NCBI GenBank assembly: GCA_014871385.1
Contig: CM026426.1
Span: forward strand, 42,241,613-42,305,612
Direction: 5' to 3'
Origin: Ceratodon purpureus
Taxonomy: Eukaryota > Streptophyta > Bryopsida > Pseudoditrichales > Ditrichaceae
Length of the DNA: 64,000 nt
Below the pieces are notes generated by a model that saw nothing but the letters and a program-made list of their open reading frames with translations, searched no databases and was not told the origin of the DNA. The position numbers and the translations under genes were made by a program. Position 1 is the stretch's first letter, and each line of letters begins with the position of its first letter. Positions 57,201-64,000 of the stretch are shown one piece after another.

Positions 57201-57479
57201 GTGTGCCTCGCCATCACCACCATCAGTGCCGTAGATCTCCGCATGTGTCATTCTTTTTGGTATTACATTACCACAATTGGCAAAGCGCCTAAATACGGCG
57301 GCAGGGGCCTTGGTACAATGACTCTTGCTTGAACCTTCACCCCATCCATAGTGCTTCATAGCTCTTTGTCGTTTATAACGAAAATTGAAATTGCACCACA
57401 CACATTTAACATGGTCCTTATCAATGAACGTCCACCACGGAGGCCACTCAGCCGTCGACTGACGCTGTTGACCTGCCAT
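54204..57479 (-). pseudogene. hAT-superfamily transposase, one frame with two internal stops
   Basis: The minus-strand frame from ATG 57479 to 54204 spans about 1,091 codons with only TAA 57128-57126 and TAG 56831-56829 inside. An N-terminal BED-type zinc finger lies at about residues 12-60 (WTFIDKDHVKCVWCNFNF then a His pair). A block NVPFNVVKHQSFIAAVEAT and a DUF659 region follow (ATICSDGWDNVVRRPLMNVM, CSDNASAMLGAM, GCAAHIMDLLLEDW). The C-terminal hAT dimerisation domain is at about 590-660 (LTCLASSCERNWSMYSFVHS). A long acidic, disordered tail (about 690-1000) and a basic end KKNKKK finish it. hAT transposases cut and paste DNA with 8 bp target duplications; ends of this element were not found. 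GGGGGGCGCGAGC clusters lie on both sides of the gene. Confidence 0.88.
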
Positions 57480-57688
57480 TCTTCGTGTCTCTCAAAAAGT
57501 ACAATGATCTCCTTTCTGCAAGTGTTAGTATGACACATGTGAGAAAAAAATGGTATGTGTAGACATCAACCACAGGCCAATGTGATGCACATAGTCTCAA
57601 GCAAGGAGCCCACAAGGAGTTCTGGGACTAGAGGCCATGATTTCAAATGAAATTAGGCTTGGCTTAACAACCCTGCATTTATACTCGT

Positions 57689-57815
57689 GAGGGGGGGCGC
57701 GAGCTTCTCCAGGGAGGGGTGGCGCGAGCTTCTCCAGGGGGGGGCGCGAGCTTCTCCACTGGGGGGCGCGAGCTTCTCCAAGGGGGGGGGCGCGAGCTTC
57801 TATAAGGGAGGGAGG
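57689..57815. repeat. GC-rich cluster 2
   Basis: Five units of GGGGGGCGCGAGCTTCTCCA (about 23 bp), upstream of the hAT start and downstream of the kinase-like gene. Confidence 0.93.
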
Positions 57816-58082
57816 CACCCTTGTACGAGGGGCAGTCTCGGTGAATGGGCCATACAGTTTTTTAATTTTTTTTTAAAAACATTTTTTCATTCCATTACAA
57901 AACCAACAATAGCATTTCATGTTCCAGCGAGGCACGTATACGCCGAAAAAATGATTTATTAAAATATTAGAAATGTGCAAACAAGGCCACATAGGCAATC
58001 AAAATGTTCCAAACGTAAATCACTATGGAACTACAATGTGTATCTAAAACAACCATTGGGAGCTTGGAAGTTGTAAGGGGGG

Positions 58083-59611
58083 CTCATGAAATCATTCACA
58101 ACTTTTGCAAGTGAAAGCCTCTTTGCAGGATCTTCGTTAACCAAGCCATCCAACTTTGATGAGAATACAATCTTTGAGATTGAATCCTTGAAGAGTTCTG
58201 GGCATTCTTCTTCTCTCTATATCTTCTTTGCCAAATGTCTACCAAAAATGCATCAGATTGCGTCGTACATGGATGCATCCTCTTCATGCGCTCCAAATTG
58301 CGTTCCTCATCATCTTTGTCGCCATATAAAAAGAACAACTTCGGTGCAACTCCTACCCTCCTCTCCTTTATTCGTACAAGATCATCGGGGTTCCTCACAC
58401 CATAAGGGGAGGCCTTCTTCTCAATGACTCTGCTTGCCATACCCCAATCGCACACACCAATATATACTTTATCCTTGTCATGAGGTGGAAAGTGGAGTAG
58501 AATGTTGGATTGCGTTAAGTCGTTGTGGAGGATTTCAGCGTTATGGACTATGTCCATAACGTAGATGAGACTCCACTTCAACATTCCTCGGTTCTTTCGA
58601 TAGGCAACAATTTTCTGGCAGTTTTCCATGGGCATTTCCTTCGACTTCAAAATTTCTTTGTAATTTGTTGCCTCGGACGCCTTCTCATTTAATTTGAGGA
58701 AGTTGCAAAGGCAATCTCCGTTCCACCACAGGGTATAAACTTCCATGGTCTTGGAGTGACAAGCCCAAAATTTTATCACGCCCGGATGCTCTACGGGGCA
58801 AACCATGGCCTCAATCGCCCATTGCTCTCGCTGCTCCACTTTGGTTTTAGCCTTGGAAATTTTTCCCGCAAATTCGATGTGAATTGGAATACACTTCATA
58901 TTGGCTATTCGCACTTTTTGCACTTTGCCATACCCCCCCCTCGGCATTGAAGCCAGATAATGGCACAACTTTGGCTGTAATCGGAATCTAGATCAGTGAA
59001 CCATACATGTGTGCTTCCAATGCTGAGTTCAACGCTTGCTCATTCCAAGGCATAATCTTTGTTTTCCCCTTGGAAAATCTCTGACATGCCTCCTGAACCG
59101 CTGTCAGTTTCTGAATAAACACTGTGTCTTGGTTGCTCCATTCTTCGCCTTGTGGTTTCTTCACATGAAATTCAAACACATGAATGACATTTGTCGTAGC
59201 ACTACTCACTTGTTGTGTCAACCACTTAGGGCTGTGAAAATACTTCGTCATGCAATCCATGTAGAACTTTGATCCTTCCAATGCGCTCCAAAATTCCCTT
59301 TCCAAATCACGTTGGAGGTTGTAGATACCATTCTCTCCTTGATCAAGGTACATTGCCTTCAACATTCGTATAATACGGGCCCTGTAGTACTCGACGGTCA
59401 CCTTCCTGATGAAATGCGTATACTCCAATGGTGGATAACCGTCATCCTTCTCGAGCGCCGCAATACTCTTCTTCTTTTTACCCTTCGAGCTAGATGAAGG
59501 AGTAGAACCAGTAGAACCATGAGGTCTTACACAACTCATAGGGTCCACCGCATCTGGAGCATCCAAGTCCTCATAGATAGGCCGCTTGCCGGAGCCTAGT
59601 CTAGAAGACAT
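58083..59611 (-). pseudogene. protein-kinase-like gene with N-terminal extension
   Basis: ATG 59611 opens a 207-codon N-terminal part (PLEYTHFIRKVTVEYYRARI) ending at TAG 58990-58988. The same frame continues through VPLSGFNAEGG and then needs a 1-nt shift in a G8 run near 58938 to enter the kinase frame. Kinase signatures are the Gly loop GGYGKVQKV, the Lys strand FAGKISKAK, the catalytic loop ILHNDLTQSNILL (Asn for Arg before the Asp) and DWG in place of DFG. After a second frame change near 58250, with a TAG beside it, the C-lobe ends with NEDPAKRLSLAKVV. The N-terminal part is unrecognised. The kinase fold is clear; activity is doubtful. It lies between GC-rich clusters 2 and 3, on the same strand as the hAT gene. 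Confidence 0.7.
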
Positions 59612-59780
59612 CGCAAAGTAAATCCCTGAAAAAAAAAATCAACAACTCCCCATCCCCCCCAATGAAGACTTCCCACATAAGCAGTTCCAAGCAAGGCGTG
59701 TTTTCACACGTCACGACAAGGAGCCGCTGTGGAAAGGAGTGGAGGGGGGGGTCGAGAGCTTCTCCCCACCTTAAATAGTC

Positions 59781-59903
59781 CCCCCACGGACCCGCTCACG
59801 CCTCCCCCTGAACCCGCTTGCGCCCCTACCCGTCCGCGCCCCCTTGACCCGTTCGCGCCCCTTCGGACACGCTCGCGCCCCCCCCCCCCCCCCCCCCCCC
59901 CCC
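59781..59903. repeat. GC-rich cluster 3 ending in a 26-base C run
   Basis: Units ACCCGCTCGCGCCCC and close variants (reverse orientation to clusters 1 and 2), then uninterrupted C from 59878 to 59903. It lies upstream of the kinase-like gene. Confidence 0.9.
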
Positions 59904-59929
59904 TCCCCCTCCCCCTACCTTTTGTTTTA

Positions 59930-60710
59930 CAACTTCTTTATTTTATTTTCTTTTTTTCTTCTAAAAATAGTTGAATCTCTGCACTACTTTCTAAGAGAAA
60001 AAAATAAAATAAATACTTAAAAAAACTAATTAAAAAATAGAAACTCTGGGGATTTTATACATGCACAACCTCTCATTCAGCTCTCTTCCAATCCATGCTA
60101 TTAATTTAATTTTATTCCGTTTATCTCCCAAACCAATTGCATCAAGCCCCTTCCTAACGGTTCTTTATATTTTTAATTATATGTTAGAGCATTGTAGGAT
60201 CCGTATGTACAATGAAATATATAGATTGTTTTTTAAAACTATAATCCAACTGTCTTCCACTCCATGCTATTGATTTTATTTTATTCCCTTTATCTCTTCC
60301 AATGTTTTATCTTTTTTAGTTTTCTACATTTCTTCTAATATTAATGTACTATTTTTTTTTTGTCAACATTATATTATTTATTGTGCATTAGATCATTATT
60401 CCGTTATGGCATAACTCAATTTCTAATCATCATGAGATTTATTCATCTTGATAACTTCTTTCATCCCGTGTTATTCATCCCTTTTTATCCCGAGTCTCTT
60501 ATTATAGTCATGATTGTTTTTATATAATTTGATCTTCTCATCCCCAAATTATTCAAATCAGTATTCCTTATTTGAATATTTTTTTGTATTTTTTTATTTA
60601 TTTATTTTTTTTTTTGAGACAAATGGTGAAAAAATCCATTGCATTTCTTTGTATTATTGTCTTCATACCTTCTTCAATGCTACTCCTAAGATTTCAAAAG
60701 ATTTTTTGAA
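59930..60710. other. AT-rich spacer
   Basis: No gene is seen; T-rich with no conserved frame. Confidence 0.65.
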
Positions 60711-60750
60711 GGTCCAGACCCTCTCGCGCCCACCCCTGGACCCGCTCGCG

Positions 60751-60785
<35 letters not shown>
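60711..60785. repeat. GC-rich cluster 4 ending in a 35-base C run
   Basis: Two GACCC(G)CTCGCGCCC units and uninterrupted C from 60751 to 60785, upstream of the 61.0 kb gene. Confidence 0.9.
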
Positions 60786-61008
60786 TACTTTTTAAGCTCC
60801 ACCTTGGCACTAAGGCCTTGAACTACCTCGCGGTGGCTTATTGCTGAGTACTTGGGTGGGGTCTACAGTATTTTGACAACGCCACGTACCTCTTTCACTC
60901 GTATTTTGTACGCTCATCCGGGAATTTGGGCCCTAAACTACCTCACGGTGGCTTATTGCTGAATACTTGGGTGGGCCACAAAGTATAGTTAGAATACCAT
61001 AATCAACG
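60786..61008 (+). promoter_or_regulatory. 5' region of the coiled-coil/RING-like gene
   Basis: Contains a direct repeat of CCTCGCGGTGGCTTATTGCT (about 60830 and, as CCTCACGGTGGCTTATTGCT, about 60940), 110 bp apart, each followed by GA(G/A)TACTTGGGTGGG. No TATA box is evident. A regulatory role is inference. Confidence 0.4.
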
Positions 61009-63477
61009 ATGAGGAAATTTGTAAAATCAATTGGGGGAAGTTTTGAGAAGTTGGTGTGTTTTTTAGCACACAAAACTTTACCAGTACACCACGATGGAGG
61101 GAAACCCAGCTCCGGCGGCGGAAACGCCACTCACCAAGGCAAAAAAGAAAAAAAAATCAGAGATCGTGAATGGAAGCGTGGTGGTAAGAAGTTGAAGAAG
61201 CGGCTTCATGTGTTGAACAACCCGACGAAGTTGGCATTTAGAGGTTGGCAAGATGAGCCGGAACCGTGGAAATATTCCACATGCGAGGAATTCATTGAGT
61301 GGTGCCACATCACAAAAATATTTCCGCACGAGCACCACAGAAATCACAGGATCTCAGACAAGGCTAACCTCTATTATTGCTTGAATGCGGAGTTTGTTGA
61401 ATGTTCTATACAAGTTTACCAGCATCTATACAAGCAATCTTGTGTCGAACGCAATGAAGTACCATTGTTCATTTGCAGAATGGTGTATGCTGAGGTGGTG
61501 CTTCACAAAGTGGTGGATTGGTCCACCATCAAATCCACGACGAGTGTTAGGGCGCCGACAGAGCGTGACATTCCCAAACAAAGGAAATACCCAGATGGTG
61601 GCGTGGGGAAAAGAATGAAGGTAAAAACACAAGTGCCGGAGCCTGCTACAGTAGAGTCAGAACCAGATTCTGATTCCGATGGTCGTCGTGGAGAAAGAGT
61701 GCCATGTAGAATTGCAGCACCAGCAAATATGGCTGTAGAGCCTCCAATGAACCATCCAGCGGACGTCATAGAACCTCATGACGATGCAAACATCATCTTC
61801 GTGGAAAACGATCCGAATACGGCAGCTAATTTGGAGGTGGTCGGAAGTGAACCTACGATGGTTCTTGGCATGCCGGTTGTAGTTAGAAATGACCAGTCTA
61901 ACCAAACCGAGGAGGTCGGGGAGTTGCAATTAGAGGTTATAGAAAAGGATGGCTTCATTGCAGAGTTACAAGAGACCATCCGAAAACTACGATTGGAATC
62001 AGCAGCAAAAGATGTAGTAATATCAGATTTGCGCAATCAATTGCAAGAACAAGAAAGACCTCAGTCTTCTCAAGCCAATGATATACCTGTAGTTCAGGAT
62101 CCAATGTTGGTGGATGAATCTTACATCAACAACACAGTTGATGTTGCAACGGCCGGTGTGTTGGAGAATATTTCCACACCAGCAAAACGACGACAAGTTG
62201 GAGTGATATTGCCTCCACCAGCTCCATACCCACGACCCTATGTGGACATTGATGGACCATTAAGTCAAGATTCCTTATCATTTCCACCCAATGCTGTAAC
62301 GGGAGAAGTGGAGACATTGATGAGAGCCAATAATGAATTGTGCCTCCTTGTTTCTAAGTTCGCTAAAGCATACTACGAGTGGAAAGTGGCAACCATTCTC
62401 AGCGTTGATCGCGGTCGCCAAATTGCATTAGAGTTCAAGAAGATCGACGAATCGTACTTGCAACACAACAGACGAAGGGATTTTGGCCTCACTTCATGGA
62501 TTAACGCAGATGATATGTATCCAGATGACATGCCAATGCAAGAATCGAATCCTAAACTCATAGATTGGGCCCAGTTGGATTTTGATGTGGAGAACGCAAC
62601 TTCGTGCCATGATCTTCAAATGAAGGAAGGAGTTGAAAGCAGAAAGCTTTGGCCAAATCCTCAACCGTGGGTGATGGATGGTTCAAAACAATGTATGGTG
62701 TGTCTAAACACATTTGGTCCTGAGGGTGGATGGGCAGTTGGATCATGTACCCACATGTTCCATCCAATGTGTTTAATTAACATTTTTTTGGTAAGGAGAT
62801 TTTGCTCGATGTGCAAATCCCCGTTCCATGAACGCTTGTACGAGGTTTTTGGACTCACTCCATACATGCCACCAAGCCATGAGAGAAATCCCGAAAACAC
62901 ACCAGGTGAAGAGTACCGCAATATGTCGGGGGAAGATTTGATTTGGAGTTGGCGGGCCCAGACTCACTCGGTCTTCAAGAGCAATGTAAGTGACGAGTTG
63001 GGGTGGGAGAATGACCCCAATCAGATTGTGAGGGTGGCAAAGAAGATAATTGGATCAAAGAAGGAGGACCAAGGGAAACGAAATTTCTTCTATCAGACTT
63101 TGAATGGATACAGGAAAGCGAAGAATAAGAAGTTCCAACTTGGTAATCACCCAAAAGGCCTCATATGGAACAAAGAGGGGGAATTGGTTACAGACCTTGA
63201 AGGTCAATTCATGACTTTGACCGCCCGAGATGCAGTCCAAATGTCTCTTTCGGAGTGGAAGTTAATTTTCAAACATGAAGCTGTTGACTTTCTTCTGGAG
63301 GAACACTCTCCACAGACATTGCGTACATTGAGAGAATTGAGGAACTCGCAAATTTTGCGTTCTCTCAGTGAAAGTGATGGCCCATTCCGGCGGACACGGA
63401 CGAGAGCCAGGCGCACCTTGACGCAAGACGATGGAGCGGGACCAAGTGGCACACCGGGAGTAGATGCAGATGAATAG
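61009..63477 (+). CDS. coiled-coil plus RING-like protein, intact
   Basis: An 822-codon frame without stops to TAG 63475-63477. The N-terminus is basic, then FRGWQDEPEPWKYSTCEEFI begins a globular block (about 75-180). An acidic linker follows, then a coiled coil at about 305-350 (LQLEVIEKDGFIAELQETIR), and a second helical block (about 440-490). A C3H2C3-like RING finger lies at about 562-605: CMVC, CTHMFHPMC and CSMC. The C-terminal 200 residues are basic. The same order occurs at 7.1-8.4 and 45.9-47.8 kb. The start is uncertain: ATG 61095 in another frame reads MEGNPAPAAETPLTKAKKKK and would join this frame after a one-base slip in the A run at 61150-61157. If functional it could be a ubiquitin ligase or DNA/chromatin adaptor encoded by the hAT-type element; that is inference. 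Confidence 0.75.
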   Translation: MRKFVKSIGGSFEKLVCFLAHKTLPVHHDGGKPSSGGGNATHQGKKEKKIRDREWKRGGKKLKKRLHVLNNPTKLAFRGWQDEPEPWKYSTCEEFIEWCHITKIFPHEHHRNHRISDKANLYYCLNAEFVECSIQVYQHLYKQSCVERNEVPLFICRMVYAEVVLHKVVDWSTIKSTTSVRAPTERDIPKQRKYPDGGVGKRMKVKTQVPEPATVESEPDSDSDGRRGERVPCRIAAPANMAVEPPMNHPADVIEPHDDANIIFVENDPNTAANLEVVGSEPTMVLGMPVVVRNDQSNQTEEVGELQLEVIEKDGFIAELQETIRKLRLESAAKDVVISDLRNQLQEQERPQSSQANDIPVVQDPMLVDESYINNTVDVATAGVLENISTPAKRRQVGVILPPPAPYPRPYVDIDGPLSQDSLSFPPNAVTGEVETLMRANNELCLLVSKFAKAYYEWKVATILSVDRGRQIALEFKKIDESYLQHNRRRDFGLTSWINADDMYPDDMPMQESNPKLIDWAQLDFDVENATSCHDLQMKEGVESRKLWPNPQPWVMDGSKQCMVCLNTFGPEGGWAVGSCTHMFHPMCLINIFLVRRFCSMCKSPFHERLYEVFGLTPYMPPSHERNPENTPGEEYRNMSGEDLIWSWRAQTHSVFKSNVSDELGWENDPNQIVRVAKKIIGSKKEDQGKRNFFYQTLNGYRKAKNKKFQLGNHPKGLIWNKEGELVTDLEGQFMTLTARDAVQMSLSEWKLIFKHEAVDFLLEEHSPQTLRTLRELRNSQILRSLSESDGPFRRTRTRARRTLTQDDGAGPSGTPGVDADE

Positions 63478-63751
63478 GAATAGTTACAACTTAGTACTCA
63501 GTGACTAGTTTTCATATACTACAGTTTTTGTAATGTTTTGATTTGAATTGGTAATGAAATGCTTTTATTTTCATAAATGTATACAACATTGCAAAGTCCA
63601 TGTATTTTGGCTCACGAGTATCTCATTTTTTCTATGCTGAATTTACACATTTGTCATTGCGCTTAGCCCCAATATATTATTCTGATGGAAATGTTAGGTT
63701 TTTTTGCATTGTCAAAAATTTACTATATCTAAAAAATGGGCTGCACGAAAA
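63478..63751. other. 3' flank
   Basis: AT-rich, with AATGAAATG and similar words near 63550; no gene seen. Confidence 0.5.
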
Positions 63752-63858
63752 ACCCGCTCGCGCCCCCCCCTGAACCCGCTCGCGCCCCCCCTTGAACCCG
63801 CTCGCGCCCCCCCTTGAACCCGCTCGCGCCCCCCCTGTACCCGCTCTCGCCCCCCCTA
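63752..63858. repeat. GC-rich cluster 5
   Basis: Five 21-22 bp units of AACCCGCTCGCGCCCCCCCT, the most regular array of this family, downstream of the coiled-coil/RING-like gene. Confidence 0.95.
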
Positions 63859-64000
63859 CACATGTTGGCACCCCTTTTGCATATGTGGAATTCCCCATCA
63901 TCGTTCGTTGTCCATGTCATCAATATGTTTCCCCTATAGGTAAGTTGTAAAAAAAAAAAACTAACTTAGTAATTTTCCTCCTCCCCTCAATGTCCCATTA

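Noticed and set aside
59878-60785. The 26- and 35-base C runs as functional elements in themselves
   Set aside because: They extend the GCGCCCC ends of the arrays and their exact lengths may be assembly or sequencing artefacts.
1-64000. Organellar or bacterial origin
   Set aside because: Spliced genes, LTR and hAT elements and a SET domain gene are nuclear eukaryotic features; no operons, Shine-Dalgarno sites or organelle genes are seen.

Overview
The window is eukaryotic nuclear DNA. It has GT-AG introns of about 90-140 bp with phase-consistent exons, a 5 bp target-site duplication around an LTR retrotransposon, T-rich and AT-rich spacers, and degenerate TTTAGGG-type telomere-like repeats at 17.76 kb. 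The SET domain is of the plant SUVR type. A streptophyte is the best fit. The mix of large decayed transposons suggests a charophyte alga such as Chara, but that is inference and is not proved by the sequence. There are no rRNA genes, no convincing tRNAs, no CRISPR and no prokaryotic features.

Layout: (A) 0.2-8.4 kb: a DDE-like transposase relic on + converges on a minus-strand multi-exon gene. That gene appears to join a coiled coil, a RING-like finger and an SUVR-type H3K9 methyltransferase SET domain. The spacers and intron are rich in TGTACA/AGTAC words. 8.4-13 kb holds T-rich DNA, gene fragments and one copy of a small unknown gene family (11.7-12.7 kb, minus). (B) 13.5-17.2 kb: a DUF7869-type transposase pseudogene bracketed by palindromes built on TTAGCTCGA/TCGAGCTAA. 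18018-30526 is a complete Ty3/gypsy-like retrotransposon with 424 bp LTRs, TSD GATGT, gag-PR-RT-RH-IN and an extra 735-codon ORF after pol. 30.7-33.0 kb is an element with about 500 bp terminal inverted repeats around a second, inverted copy of the small unknown gene. 33-36 kb is AT-rich and repetitive. 36.3-39.1 kb is a decayed gene of unknown function with a large palindrome cluster beside it and more palindromes inside its intron.

(D) 39.2-50.5 kb: a spliced transposase-like gene (+), a coiled-coil/RING-like gene (+) and an unrecognised minus-strand gene, over a sequence dotted with TGCTGGCAGCA-type words. 50.9-53.7 kb is a spliced gene ending in an FCP1/NIF-like HAD domain, again with palindromes in its introns. 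(E) 53.7-63.9 kb: a hAT transposase (BED finger, DUF659, dimerisation domain; minus), a protein-kinase-like gene (minus) and an intact 822-codon coiled-coil/RING-like gene (+). These are separated by five clusters of GGGGGGCGCGAGC-type repeats.

Two themes stand out. First, three unrelated transposase modules (A, D, E) each sit beside a coiled-coil plus RING-like gene, and in A and E also beside a captured-looking signalling or chromatin domain (SET, kinase). Each module has its own over-represented short, mostly palindromic word, which would suit a family-specific DNA-binding or anti-silencing protein. Second, many genes keep one reading frame across hundreds of codons and correct introns but carry in-frame stop codons, most often TAG, several at positions where Trp or Gln is expected.
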